The position numbers and the translations under genes were made by a program. From Hydractinia symbiolongicarpus (Eukaryota; Cnidaria; Hydrozoa; Anthoathecata; Hydractiniidae): DNA of 64,000 nt. Where the stretch lies: the NCBI RefSeq assembly GCF_029227915.1, contig NC_079888.1, positions 2,119,001-2,183,000 on the forward strand, read 5' to 3'. Each line of letters opens with the position of its first letter. Within the stretch, counting starts at the first letter, position 1. Below are positions 34,646-48,749 of this stretch, piece after piece. Under the pieces are notes generated by a model. The model searched no databases. It saw only the letters and a list, made by a program, of their open reading frames with translations, and was not told the DNA's origin.

Positions 34646-37600
34646 AGTGCACGCGTTAAGAAATATTAATTTAACCGTCGAATTTATTGATAAAAAAAGT
34701 ATTTTTTTGCTGAACGTCATTACACTGGTTCCAAACACACTTGAGCTCTTTTAATAATCCGTTATATTATTCGACGTTTATAATGTCATCAATATCAACA
34801 TAGTAAATAGTTGAAAACTATTCTTCGCATTTGATGTATTCATTAACCCAAAAAGGTAATGATGTTAATCAAGAACATAATTTTAGGGGAAAGGATAGTG
34901 AAACTTCAGGGAAGGTATGCACTTAATAGTCAATTATTAGTCACACTTCGTTACTTGTTCAATTGGATTTCAAAATTTCCGACATTATGTACTGCACAGT
35001 GTCAGTTACATTCAGGTTTAGCTGGATATCAGTCCATTTTTTTTTTTTTTTTTGATTTTTTGTATATTCGATGTGTTAGATAAAAAAAACAAAGCGTCAA
35101 AAAATAATCACTCTATTAATATTACAGATTTTAAAAAAAAATATTACCTCCATAAAGTGTGGGCTTTTCTGCTTTACATCCGTACTTACTAAGTAGAAAA
35201 TACTAGGTAAAGAATCTATGGAAAGAAACTATAAGTATTTAAGCCATTTCCCGACCAATAAGATTTATTAAAGGAGCTGGTTTCAAAACTGTTTACCTAT
35301 GCAAAAGAAGAGACAAATAAATATGACAATATAACATAAATTCTTGCGACTGATTTGAAAGAGAACAGGGATAACGTAATGCTCATCTCATATCAGAAGA
35401 TTCTGCAATTTTCATTAAATTCACTAGTTGCACGTTGTGATTTCCCAAAAAAAACTAAAATAAAGTATCATTTATTTTTTATTTTATTTATATTTATATT
35501 CATTTTTATTGAATATGTAAAAAAGATCTCGCTTTTCATAATTATTATTTATTTGGCATCTTGTTTAACATACGTTTTTATTGGCATCTACAGATATCAG
35601 CGTGCAAAGCACAATTTCATTTGCAGATATTAAATTAGCACAGCCAAAAGAGTGTGTTTTACATTTTTATTTACAGAAAATGTTTTATTAAGTTTCACCA
35701 TTATTGATATATCTATTAGTAACTCATTTAGCGACCTTTCCTTTGTACACGCTTTTTAAATTTGCTTGCGGAGTAATTTCTCAGCCGATCACATGAAATA
35801 CATTCACGACGTATGACGATTTCCTTCCATGTTTGTCTTTGTGTGTGTCCTATATCAGACAAATTATGCTATGTAGACCTTTGCAATGTATGCTGAAAAT
35901 CATTAAGATGTTTTATGTGAGATACATCTATAAAAACGTTAAAATTTAAGAAATAGTTTGTGTCTATGTTTTTGTTATTGTGCAAAGGAAGTTTTGTTTG
36001 AATTCCTACTAAATTATAGTTCTTCATTTATCCTTAAAAACACACCTAATATAAAAATTAAATTCAATGGAATACAATACAATGAATCTAAATCTTAATC
36101 AGTTCGTGATATTTTTCGTTTATTCCAAAAGAATTTTCTGTTCTTTCTTTGAAAGAATTTCCTCAAGCATTATAGTTTGATTAAAACGGGGTTTGGATAT
36201 CGAGTGAAACAGCTTAATTATTGCTTCGAACCAGAAATAAAGTTTGGATATCGAGTGAAACAGCTTAATTATTGCTTCGAACCAGAAATGAAGTACTTGT
36301 GAAACTTTGTTATAGGCAAAATAATTTTGCTGGATATATTTCCATAAAAGTGTAAATTGATTTTATTCCGCTCTTTATTTCCCTGATTTTTCTCGTAATT
36401 CAAAGTAGTTGAAGCTTAAAACAATGAAAGCAATGCAATGAATGTCAAATGAACAAAATTATACTAGCAAATAACAACTAACAAATAACTTAACAATAAA
36501 ACAAAGCCTACTTAAGATGAATCTCCTGGTTCGGCAAAACTTTTTTCTCTAAGGTGAGAATCTTGGGGTGAGAATCCTGGCTGACAAAACGGTCGAAGTG
36601 GAATAATAATGCAGAGTAAGTATACATTTATGTTAATTATACTACATCTTGACAATTCAATTTAGTAACTTTTAAATTTTTGTTCTGGATGAAATTTTAG
36701 TCTAAATTTTGCATTTATTACGCAAATTGCGAAGAAGAAAAAGACGCAGAGACAATTACAATCTTGAATACAAATTAATATTCAAATACTTCTTTCGTCA
36801 CAATCGGTGTTGGACAAAACAGTGGTTGTCCTTTAAAAATACAACCTTAAAGTTGTGGGAAGGTGAAATTTTTAAAGTACAATATTTAGGTGTAAGTTTA
36901 TTCTGTTAAAAGAATATTTCTCATTTATAATTTCCGATTTTGCAACATTAATAAGTATATATTAATTTTTATATTTTTCATAATTGAATCAAATTTCTTA
37001 ATGACAATTCCTTTTCACTTTTTAATCAACAAATATGTCAATCATCTTCTCCGGGGGTGTACTTCTGTTTCCTTAAGCAAATGCCAGTGTGGGAGGTTTT
37101 GACTGGTGGTCCTATTTTTCTTAGAATTTATTGGAGCAAGTATTTATTGCATCATTGAGTTGCATACAAATGAAACTACTTTTAAGAATGACATTCTACT
37201 AAGTGTTTAACTAAGGGTAAATTGAAATAAAAAAGTTTGATTAGACTTGATCCCGAATTTGTAAACGTTACCTGATGAAATTAATTTTAATAGCATAAAT
37301 GATTGAATTGAGGTGATTGGCATTTTTTACGCATACATTATGTGAAAATACAATCAAAGATGATATGCAAAAATTCACGCCTAACCCAGACACAGTAAAA
37401 GCACATATGATAGCTATTTGCACGGATATTATTCAGCAAGTGATAATAATGAAAGGAAGGAAGAATTTTTTTATGCCTCCATATAATATAATATAGATTC
37501 GGTAAACAGGAAGATTATCTGAAACTAACATCTTAACAGCCTGGTTTTTACAAAAATATTATTTTTTACGCGATGGATTTTCTTGTTTGTAAGTTTTTCA

Positions 37601-37908
37601 ATGATCACGTTCTCTTGGAATGAAATAAATGATGACCTAAAAAATAGATTTACACCCCAGAAATGTTTTAAGTTTGCTTTCTCATATAGAAACCATGTAA
37701 AATTAATATTAATAGTGAGTGTTCATAATAATTACCACCACTACACCAAAGACACGATGTTCTCTTTCTTTCTATTATCGAAGTTGCAACAAAAGTTTAT
37801 CCTTAAAGCGAAAAGCAAGAAAAAGAGAAACATGGAATTAGTACAATATGTTATTCTGATTGTGTGTTATTATAACGGTTATTCTTTCTGTACTAACATT
37901 TTATTTAG
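34646..37908. other. no supported gene; one 51-bp duplication
   Basis: AT-rich. Short frames only. An acceptor-rich region near 37890-37908 (TACTAAC branch-like motif, then TTTAG) leads into the exon at 37909. Confidence 0.45.
36191..36292. repeat. 51-bp tandem duplication
   Basis: GTTTGGATATCGAGTGAAAC begins at 36191 and 36242. The two 51-bp copies differ at essentially one base, so the duplication is recent. Confidence 0.95.
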
Positions 37909-39315
37909 GGAAATTGCACGATTCCATGTCAGGACAAGGTTGGAATTGACAAAGACAATGCCATTGAATACACCGCAAAAATTTGCCAGCGAGATAACAG
38001 CTTTGACGTCGATGTAAATAAAGGTTCCGGAAAAATAATCCATGATGAAATATTCAAAATTAAAACGTTTAATCAATCAACCACGCTCAGGAACTGTCCA
38101 GATACTATGACATGCTTTGGATTTGTCACAGTCGCATAAAAAACCACAAATGATTCGCTTGAAAGCAAACAGCACTAGCGTCTTGCCAACACGTGCGGCT
38201 TACAAACGCATGCCTTATTGCCCTCCAGGATTTACTTGCTATGGAATGGTTAAAGCAACGCCTGTGCCCATTAGGAAATATGTATTCCCAACAAAACAAA
38301 AGAAAAATGAAGGTAATTCTATCAATCTTTACTACCACTTAAGACAGAGTCGCAAAAGTTTGACATGGTTAGATTCAAAATTATACGTTGCCGTAACTGG
38401 GGTAGGTGAATATTTAGATGTCTTATACAAAACTTTTTCAGTGCTGTACAGTGCCCTTTATCTTGACTGATTCATGCAGACATGGCTTATAGTTAATAAG
38501 AATTCCTTTTAATAACTTCGAAAAATTAATAGTAGAAATTTTTTTATGTTTAAGTGGAGTTATTTTAAAAACTTTAGGCAATGGCCCTGAACTTTATTTA
38601 ATGGGTAATTAAGGTGAATTTTTGGTGAGGTTTTACGGATTTTTTAGGAAATAGCTTTTCTTTGTATTTATTATATTTATTTGGAAAAGAAATTCAGGCG
38701 TAAGAATGTTATTACTTTTCTGGCTGATTCCTTTCCCATAACCTTAACTTATGGTCAGAAAATTATTTTTAAATCAATTGAAATAATGCAGTAAACTTCG
38801 AGGGTTTAAGGAGACGTACAGAAAACAAACATATCTGCAAATTTGCAGCTTGATTAAATTCGATCCCAAAAGAACTGCAGATATATAATTATCTTTTCTG
38901 AATCATTATACACGCTTTCCGATCCTCTATAAGTACGTCTGTGCAACCCGTACCCGATAATAACTTAGAAGATACTTGTCTCCATTGTCCATTTGTCTCT
39001 CCTGTGTCTGTATGTAATGTATTCATGCATTATCTTGTGAATATAAATATTTCCAATGATCTATCAATGTCTCTTACGATAACAAAGATGATGCTATCTC
39101 AGCGTTTCTCACTTCTAATTGTTAATAGCTAATTAGTATCAATTTAATCCAGGTCAGATTCAAAATGGAAAGTGTAAGCTATCTTTCATCTAACCGTTCG
39201 ATATTTCGCTAATAATAACATTTCATTGTTTTTTTTCATTGTTGTTGCAGCAAAAGAACAAATGTTAAAAAAGGACATTTTTGGCAAAAACCAAACAAGG
39301 TTATATTTCAATTAA
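37909..39315 (+). pseudogene. putative small secreted Cys-rich protein, two exons, frame-broken
   Basis: TACTAAC and TTTAG precede an open frame at 37909 that reads GNCTIPCQDK, KICQRDNSF and LRNCPDTMTCFGFVTV, then stops at 38137-38139 in an A6 run. In the +1 frame the sequence goes on with KRMPYCPPGFTCYGMVKATP to a donor at 38313 (phase 1). NCPDTMTCFGFV and YCPPGFTCYGMV look like two copies of one motif. An acceptor at 39249-39250 continues in phase for 21 codons to TAA at 39315. No upstream signal exon is certain. Family not recognised. The break may be a real mutation or a base-calling indel. Confidence 0.38.
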
Positions 39316-40295
39316 GAGGCTAGCTCAGCGTGTCCAATGCCATTACTATCATATCAAGAGAAATGTCTTTATTATCTTTCTTTGTTATTATCAATTTCTG
39401 TTGTAGATGGCTGTTTAAGGGCAAATTTTCTTATAAATCACGTTGGTTTTGTAATAAAATAACATGACATGATTCAATCCAACACAGGCGAAACAAACAA
39501 AAAAGTCAAGCCACGAGTTCAAGAATATATTCTCGCAGTGAGAAATGGAGGTGTGAAAAAAGACGAAATTGTGGACCACAGCTGAAGCAGAAGTCATCAG
39601 TTTATTTGGGATGAGAAGAAAATCATTGATAGAGAAACCAGCGCAACGGCTAGAAAAAACAAGAAACAATCAAGAACATCTGGTATCAACTTGCTTCAAG
39701 GATAAAGTAGTTCAATTTTTCCCCCCAAATTGAAGGCTAAATTCAAGGTCGATCGCTGTTAAACCTAATTACTGACTGTACTTATCATAAAAAGATAACA
39801 AAAGAGCTTCAGCCATGCTTGATTCATTTACAGACGCTGATTCAACACCCCCCCCCCCTTCTTCATCTCTTCATTCCTTCCTTCCTGCAATTGTAGAAAT
39901 AACCTCCTAAAATTACAAATGTTTACATTTTTATTTGTAACTTAATCATTGAAATTGTGTTGATGAAAATTTTTAAGCAGAGTGTAGTGCATTGAGAATG
40001 GCTAATTCGCGACGGATCACGTCTGTTGAAACAAAAAAATGCAGCAAAATTGAGTTGAGAAATTCAAATCTGCAACTGATTATATTACAGAAGCGAAAAC
40101 CGTTACTGAGTTGGGTCGAGGAATTCTGACCCGATTCCGCCTGATAATATTAGCACCGAGGTTACTCAGAAAGGGACAATAAATTGAAAGGAAGGAACAA
40201 TTTTTCCATAAGTCCCTGTGCTGACGGAGTGGTATTTCGTGCGTGGTTAACACCGTTACAAAAAGACAGACAGAGGACAGCTATTATTATGGAGA
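39316..40295. other. no gene; probable further Helitron-like piece at right end
   Basis: A C-homopolymer tract lies at about 39848-39860. The right end (40295 leftward) reads on the minus strand TCTCCATAATAATAGC, a Helitron-like 5' start abutting the CTAG of the next element, but no 3' end was found for it. Confidence 0.4.
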
Positions 40296-40414
40296 CTAGT
40301 CGTTAATCCGTGAAAAAATCGCCCGTCCTTTGTATATTGCATTTCGTGTTTCCGTAACAAAAAGACAAACAGACGCACGAACAGACAGACGGAATACGGC
40401 TATTAGTAAAGAGA
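40296..40414 (-). mobile_element. 119-bp Helitron-like unit
   Basis: On the minus strand it starts TCTCTTTACTAATAGCCG after an A (complement of 40415) and ends AACGACTAG at 40296. A degenerate hairpin-like CGGGCGATTTTTTCACGG lies before the end. It abuts further units on both sides. Confidence 0.6.
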
Positions 40415-40556
40415 TTGGTCGTTAGTTTATAGACGTATTCAAGGAAAATCAGTTTTTTCCTTATCGCATTTTTTCCGCATCGCTATTTCTTACATCAGTA
40501 GCACAAAATGGTAATAGGCTACCGTTTTAAATAAAATATGGCTATTATTATATAGA
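40415..40556 (-). mobile_element. 142-bp Helitron-like unit
   Basis: On the minus strand it starts TCTATATAATAATAGCC at 40556 and ends AACGACCAA at 40415 (CTAG-type end mutated). A hairpin GGAAAA-(6 nt)-TTTTCC precedes the end. Confidence 0.55.
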
Positions 40557-41374
40557 CTGGCCGAGGCCGCAGCCGTAAGTAAGTGTGTGACCTAGCGTGA
40601 ACGCCAGATTGAAGGCTTATAATAGCCGTTAACTGTTCCTGCATCCAAGTGGAGCGATTTAGTACAATATACAGTACGTTGAAATAGAGTAAAGTAAACA
40701 TAGCATCATCGTGTTTCGGGTGTAATATATTCTTTAATAATAACTTTGTCGCCATTTTAGCTCAAGTAAAAGCACAGCTTAACAACCTGTTGCTACCCCG
40801 CCATAGCAAAAATAGTCGGCCAACATTTCTTTCTTTCGCGGAATAAGTTCCTGTGAAAGTTAAATTGCGGCTTCGGTTTAGATAAAAACACATGAAACCG
40901 GGCTGGGCGCTTAGTACAGGTAAACGATGTTGCACATTCGTAGGCTTAATACGCTTTTCAAAAGAAACTTTATTGCAACTTCGGTTTAAATAAAAGCACA
41001 GGAAACTGCACGTCGTTACACTGTCCAGATGAAACAATCACTCAGCAATTTTATTTTGTAAAAAAGTTTTGAGGACAGTAATGAAAGGTTTAGCTACCTC
41101 GCTGTATTTAGCATAAGAATTATTAGGAAGGTTGCTGTAGCCAAACTGCATTTGGAGTCATCTAGATAGCCACAAACCGCAACATAAAAAACATTATTGG
41201 CTCGGATAAAAAGGAAAATTTATAAAATAGAAATAAATAAGGTTAGCTAAAAAGCTGGCTAGCTGGCTTTAGCAGGATGCTGTCTTGAAATCTACGTTTG
41301 TAGCCACAATCATATAATTTGTTTGTTTGCTTAAAAATATGCTTTTGAACAGTATACGGCTATTAGTAAAGAGA
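40557..41374 (-). mobile_element. Helitron A-family deletion derivative
   Basis: On the minus strand it starts TCTCTTTACTAATAGCCGTA at 41374 after an A and ends GCGGCCTCGGCCAG at 40557. This aligns with the GCGGC...CCCGGCTAG end of element A at 8697-8730 but with the hairpin collapsed. Internal landmarks AAAATTGCTGAGT and CTGTACTAAGCGC are shared with elements at 7021 and 11330. Confidence 0.62.
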
Positions 41375-43535
41375 TAATGCTTAGCCATTTAAATTCCACG
41401 CTATATCGTTTGCCCGTTCTACAACGTTTTTTTAGCGGGCAGAAAAGTAGACGCGGCCAGACAAGTAGTTGTGTTAGAAATTGCGGCTAGAGAAATCTGA
41501 ACGCTAAATAATAATTTCCGCGAAAATTAATCCTCTTTAGGTATTTCTTTATCTCTTGTATTAATGCCCGCATTCTGCTCAAAATGAATGCCAAGTCTTT
41601 ACTTTGTGCTGGAAATGCACAAAATAGTGACGCCTAGAATTACAACATGGGCAACCTAATCACTGAATACGGCCTAAAGACTAGATTTCGTCTTAGTAAT
41701 CACGGCTTATGTCTTTCCTTTCACTTGGCACGTTTTAACGCTGTTTTGCGCTTGAGCACAAAATATTTCGTCATAAGTTTGTCGCCTATTTTTCAGATTT
41801 TTGACGCTTGAAAGTTTCGAAATTTAAATATTTGTATGCTGCGCTTTTGTGCACTTGCTCCTGCAAGGAATCTATTTCTAAAGTATGCTGATAATTTGTA
41901 AATATCATTACCAATATATTTGCGTCATATGCAGCTTTCGAAAAGAAATATATCTCTTGTTTTGACGCAGATATGATAGATTAGATTCCTAGATAAAAGC
42001 AAGTAAACAACAACTTGTTTGTTATAAATCTTATATTGTTGTTGAATCAATTACCAGATATAAAAAGAGTAATAATAGAACTCGATGCTACTATGGATAA
42101 CCATGTTTGATCTCAGCATATGCACAAACAGATTAACACAGGGTTTATTTCTGTGCTAAATTATCACTGCAATAGCATTTACGTAGGATGGTCGCTGAAA
42201 AAAGACATGGGTTAACAATACAGACAATTAAATACAATTTCTTCTTAATTATCTGATGCATGAGTCAGTAGAAATCAATTCTGTTTACACAGGAAAATGT
42301 TTTGTTCAATCCATTCGTGATGACGTCTCAGAATCTGTTATAATGATATTATATTCACACTGACTCGTTCTTGATTGGATACAATAGAGGTGCGAACAAC
42401 AAGCAAGACATTACGATGATGCATGTATAGCGTATTATATACATTGTAAATGAGGAATCACAGGAGTGTAATATAACAAACTGAAAGTATGTTAATTTAA
42501 ATTTTAAGCCTTCGTGGTATGATTGCGTTTTCAAATGTTTATTGTTATTATTTGAGCATGGACCTAGCTACATTTTCTTTAGCTATTAACGTTAGAATTC
42601 TAACATCGATTCTTTTTTTAGTTCGTCTATTGTATTCAGGATTTATCATTATATTTGAACGCCCTTTTTTAGCATTGTCTTCCTTTCTTCTGTTGGTGAG
42701 CATGTTATTGTTATACCATAACGAAAGACTAGTATTTTATGAATTGCGCATTTTATACCTCATACAACATTCAGAGCATAATAGATGTATATCTCTCTTC
42801 TCTACGTACTGTCACATTTATGCTAAAGGTCATATTGGGTTGTTACATGATCACAGAAACCTGATACTATATTATGCAATGCTATCACGACATGGTTTTT
42901 TTATTTCTTTTTGAATCACCTGAACAAACTCGTCTCAAATATTTTTTCTAGTCAGCCTTTTCTTTTCCTGCTGAAGAAATTCTCCACGCTGCTGCAGGAC
43001 CTAAGTTCTGCAACTGAGTCCGTACGTTTTTCATTTATTTTTTTCATTTTTAATGTTCTGTCGGTTTCTATTAAAACAGCGACCTATAGCATCAATTTTA
43101 ATATTGCTTCTTTACTACATTCAAACAGAAAGGGATGGATGGTTACTTAAAGTGTTTTGATTGCAAATGTGAAAGCGTTCATATTCTTTTTCTTTGTGAA
43201 ATCTTGTTTGTCACGTTCATGATGAGTAATCATCGGATTAAAAATCATGTTAATCAAATTAGCTTAGTTTATATAAAAAGGAATAATTTAATGTGAATTC
43301 ATTTCTATATATAGCATTACCTCATTTTTTGTTATTGTTGCGGCAGAATTCTATGTATCATTATGAGCTCCCTGCAGGTAATTTTGATACCTTTTATATT
43401 TGTCTATTACCAATAACTACAATAACTATAGACAAAAGATAATAACAAAAGGTTACTTTACTAACGCTACATATTAGAATACTTAGCTGAATGACAAGTT
43501 TACAATTTCATTGACACTGATTCATTTTGTTGTTT

Positions 43536-43585
<50 letters not shown>

Positions 43586-46500
43586 AGAAAGTCGTTTACT
43601 ATATAATGTGGTTTCCAATTAATCCAGTTAATAAGAAAGTCTGATTAATTCTAATTAGTGATAAATTTTATGATGGGAGTGACATTATCAGGTGGATTTA
43701 ATTACTCGTGAAAATTTAATTAACAATTAAAGAAAAATTGAGGATAGTTTTCTACGTTCTTTCTTATAGATATATCATGCAAATAGTGAAATCGTAACAA
43801 ATATTACACTGTTAAGGTTAGCAAGCAAATATCAAACAAATTTACGTTCGCAATAGTGCATTACTATGCGGTAATACTTGTTATTTCTTATCTTTAATGT
43901 CCTATATTAATAACCGTGTTCCAGCCTGTGTGTCTGTTCGATATGTTACCCACTATGCTACGATCGCCCCACTCTTGTCCCAAAAGTTGTCCGCCTTTTT
44001 ATTGTGGGATTTGCAAAAAACTCTCGGAACGACGGTGGCGAATCCCATCCCCCTACCTTTTTTTCAATAGTAAATACCAAACTACTATTTCTTAACGAAC
44101 TACAATACATACAATATTTATAAAAAACATTCATTTTGTCTGTTTGTAAAACAAAATCGTCTGGTAACGTATTAAATATCTATGCAAAAATTAGCAAAGG
44201 TGATTAAACATTTTATGACTTAACTTAAACTCTGTCGATCATCATTCCTTCACACTATCTTTTGTGCAACAAATAGTCTACTAACAGTCCTAAGATATCG
44301 GTTACTATTAATTTTAGGTCTATGTAACTTTACTATGGATTCATATAAAGTGACGTTCACATAAAAGATTCGCTCCCCATCTCATCCACAAGTGAAATAA
44401 AATTTCATACCAAAGTGGATTGTCGTCGTGTCTACAAGAAGCTTCACTACGCCTGAAGTGAAGTTCAATATTAGGCCTTATAGATTTTTCTTTTACACCA
44501 ACCATATGATAATTACACATGTGTAGTAGCATTTACTTTTACTCCGTGTGTTAGCATAAGACGTCTACACCTGCGGTAAAATCATAGTTAAAACTTCATC
44601 TCTATGGCAACGTAAACCGTTCATAATGACACAGCTTTTATTATGCCAATTTGCAAAAAGAAAAGAAAAAGAGGCATGCTGTTAAGTATCCTGTTTATAA
44701 CATTTATGACGTCATTAAGTTTGGATAAAAGAAACGCCGAAAGAATAATGGTGTCCAAAAGCAATTGTAGATTCTATAGCACCTAGCTACATATTCACCC
44801 ATTTTCATTTGTTTTTGTTGAAAAATCGCTTTTAGCAATGACGAAAAATTATTTTGTTCTTTACTAGAAAAGTAAGTTGTGACATGGAGGAGTATATTTA
44901 AGGGAAAGTGTGACCATGCTCTAAAACCAGATGGGTGTAGATGTGCATGTGGCACTACAAAAAGAGAAGTTCGTGCTATTAATTACACACCTTTAAAATT
45001 TCGATTAAAGAAAACATCAAGTATGTAGATGTTTTCAGTGGAAGAAGTGGAAATAGTTAATTAATTGGTAGTTGTATTCAGTGGGAAAAAGTGGTAGTTG
45101 TTTTAGGTGGAAAATGCAAAAATAGTTAGATAAATGGCAGTTGTCTTAAGGTCAAACTTAAAGTTGTTTTTCTTAGATGATAATTGGTAATTGAATGCGT
45201 TGATAATTTATTTTTTTGACCTTTTATTTAAATCTAGAAGTGAAATCAAACACGATGCTGCTAATTTCAGAGAGATAGATGTTAAGTTTTTGTTGGTTAA
45301 GTCATATCATTCAATTAATTTTGATGATTAATCTTGATATAATCACTGTTAATTTTTAATTTTCCTTCCTGTACAGCAGTTAAACTATGACTTGATATAA
45401 ACAAAATAAAAATCATATGATGAAATATATTATTCACGTGGTCACTTTTGTTTGTAATCATTCCAAATGGTCTTTTTAATTTGAGACATTATTTAACTCA
45501 TTCCACCATCGTAGCAAATCGTTTTTGTTTTTTTTCGCAATCATAGTAATTTATGTCGGTAATTGTTTCTCAACTTCATCAAGATTAAAATCATTCAATT
45601 ATTCTTCTTTCTTTCTGATTTAACAGAAAGAATAAAAGTTTGAAAAGCATTTTTTTGAAGCTCCCCCTCCTCCTTCAAATGCAAGCACCAGTAACAGAGC
45701 CACCATGTTACAATATTCTGTTCTTAAAACATTAGCTTATCTTCTTATCTACAATTTGCGGTGGCTATGTATGTGTTTAAAAGTACGTCTACACGAGGAG
45801 CTTTTAATTGCGTTGAACTTTATGTGCATGTAAACCAGCTCAAAAAAATTGTTTCGTTGAAATAAAAAAGGTTGCAGGGGACAGAATGGATTCTTTCTAT
45901 TTTGTTGCACGAATAAAAATTGTAGCAGTTAATCACTTTTTGTTTCGCCAATTTATACGATCTGTTGCAGTGCATATTTTGAAATATTTCAGATGATTCT
46001 CAATTCTTTTGAAAATTAAACAAAATCATGGTTGAAAAATGTAGAGAAGGCGAAAAGTTGAAATTATTTGATTTTTATGGGGAAAATGGAAAGGTGTGGA
46101 AATCGAAGAATTACTGCTACAAAAACAATAAGGAAAATGACGAAAGCAGAGGTCTATTATTTAGTCAATCAAGGCCTGATAAAGCATGATATCTTTACTG
46201 GACTGTTTATTTGTCTTCTTTGTCCTCGGAAGGGGAAAAAGCAAGTCACAATGTATACTGCTAAAAAGGTCTCACATATCGCACTAGCTTCAGTTAATTT
46301 AGAAAAACGTAGAAAACTTCAAATAAAATAATTGACTTGAATAGTCGTGATTAACACTTTTAAAAGCTAGGACGTGAGTAACATGAAGTGTTAATATGTT
46401 GCAATTTATTCATCATTTCAAACTAATTAAATTGTGATTAATTATTTCCAACTTGTGAGTATCATTAATTTCTTATTCAGATTTGTTTGCCAGAAAGGTG

Positions 46501-47900
46501 ACTCAAATAGATACCTCGTTAGTTTCAAATTCGACGATAAATAAACAGAACTTCCATCTGACTCATTCCTCAGTAAATTTAAAAAGATAAGCCCGTTATT
46601 GTGAGTGACGTAGCTAACCGCTACATTTTCAGGTCGTTGTTTTGCTTTGCATTTCCCTCACATTGCTGTTATAATGTTTGAAATTCAACTGTGGTAGCAA
46701 CTTGTTCGTTCCGTTGACATTGTGACAAACGTGTTGTGGTGGATAGTCAACAACAAATTTTCGTAAAATTCTTACGCCATAACCAGACACAATTTTGTAT
46801 TGTGGTTTCAAGAACTTTAAATTGACACCGCGAAGTAAGGACCGAGACCTCCCAATGATGAAAAGATTTTCTCTTTAAAATGCAAGCAAAACAATTCTCT
46901 TGATTTCCTGCAGACAGGAGAATTTGTTTATATTTACCAGTTTAGAAAGTGCATATCATGAATTTACATTATGATGAGTTCAAAGTTTAATTCCGTTGAT
47001 GTTTTTATGTCGCATTTTAATGATATCTTTACAGACAAACGATATGTCGTTAAAGGTTTTAAAAAATTCTTGCATCCGCTTACTATGAAAAGGCTGGACA
47101 TTTGACGTCAATTGAACATACAATATCCAACATTTATTAACCACCCTAGCTTAACAACGGCAATACAAAGAAAGCTCTCTCAATTACAAATAATCACGGA
47201 TATTTCCTAAATCTACGTCCTATTTCTGCTCAAGTCTAGAGAACATAACAATGGAGGTGAAAGACATATTATATCGCTTCCTTCAAATTATAAGTTTCGA
47301 CTTGAATGGCGTGTATAAGGGAGAAAGGTTGGACGTTTTGGAGAAACAACTAAATTGCAAAAGTAAGTATAAATAACTGTATAATTTTAGCGAGCGCGAA
47401 ATACCAATGTTCACAAAAAAAAAATAGTTGTTTTTGTGTTTGTCAGGTAGATGTGAAAAGAATGTATTTATTTATTTATAATGAATATTTATGCAGGATA
47501 AAAACATTTTCAGTATTTAAAACACTGCTTTTTAAATGTGTCCTGTGCTTAATTTATAAGATTAATCAATGTGTCTAAATATTGACAATTAAATGCTTTT
47601 TAGCAGACTCTCCCCACCTCAAACAGTATAAAGGATATACTTAATCCAAAATGTTAATTTGTGAAGGTCTTAGTTTAGCTATAGTCATGATTTGTGTAAC
47701 CATCTGATCGCTGCTGTACGATTGAGTCATGAATCAAAATATATAAACTGTTGTCAAGTATTTGTGGCTTGTATCATGCGATAAAGTACCGACCATCGTG
47801 TAGATGTACTGATTATAACTGTCACATGACTCCAATTACTGCATGCAGCTGTGCTTTAATGTGATTATTCATTGTTCTCATGTTGTTAGAATGAGGTTTA
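41375..47900. other. long stretch without a supported gene
   Basis: A 131-codon plus frame (42519-42914) is hydrophobic and AT-driven. An 87-codon frame lies at 46068-46331. Neither has a recognisable domain. A (GTT)n tract is at 43536-43586. Confidence 0.45.
43536..43586. repeat. (GTT)n microsatellite
   Basis: About 15 uninterrupted GTT units. Confidence 0.97.
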
Positions 47901-47929
47901 GTGTTTGTTTTCGGCGAAATGTGACGGTG

Positions 47930-48180
47930 AGGTGGTTGTCGCCTGGAGTGTGGAATTATTTGTGAGACAATATTTGTATATGCTCTTCGTCGCGTTGTGT
48001 TGTTCTTCGTAGCATGGTTTTCATCTTGTCGTAGTGCTTTTCGTCGTGCCGTATTATTTTTTACGATGTGGCTTTTACGCATTGTAGTGCTTTTCGTTGC
48101 AGCGTATCATTCTTCTTTGTTTTGTCGTTTAACGTTTCGTCGAGTCTTATAACTCTTCGTAATGTTCTTCGAATTGCCCT
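47930..48180. repeat. left arm of a foldback-like pair
   Basis: Degenerate units built on TTCGTCGTG/TTCGTAG repeat every 20-30 bp. Their reverse complement (CACGACGAA) fills 48750-48930. The arms are diverged but share order, for example CGTAGCATGGTTTTCATC against the complement of GATGAAAACTATGCGCC. Confidence 0.5.
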
Positions 48181-48749
48181 TTTACATAGAATAACTAAGG
48201 TTGTGAACTAATTTCAAGAGATAACCACAGGATGCCAAAAATGTTAAATACTGAAAACTTTAAAAGAAAAAAATGAAAGCAAGTTCAGATATAGTAGAGA
48301 GAATATTATTAAATAACTTTAAATATTTTTATTTAATAAAGACGATATACAGAAAAAGTGGAATTGGGTGTGGGCTTTAAGCGGAAGAGCCGGGAAAAAT
48401 AGTGCCGGAAGAGAATAATCTATGCGAAAAGAAATAGCTAAACATGCCTTTCCAACACAATGTATTTTGCAAACATGTTCAGCGTCAAATAATGCAATGA
48501 ACCTGAACTGGCTAGCTACCACGAACAATAATGAATTAAAATTTCCACTTTCATTTTCCTATGGTGTCTGGTTCTGCTCTGCTCAATACAATGAATAGTG
48601 CTAGCTAGTCAATTAACATTTAACCAATAATATGTCTGCAGAACACACGAATTTAAAAGTCATATCAAGGATTATAATTATTTTCAATTTCTCTTCGTTT
48701 CGTGCCATGCAGCACAAATAGTGATTACATATAAAACTTTTACCATTAT

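Noticed and set aside
42519-43150. Two adjacent plus-strand frames of 131 and 79 codons
   Set aside because: Rich in Leu, Phe, Ile and Tyr as expected from AT-rich DNA. No domain, no splice context, no similarity recalled.
46068-46331. 87-codon basic plus-strand frame
   Set aside because: No motif recognised. Composition reflects A-rich sequence; could be a small gene but cannot be supported.
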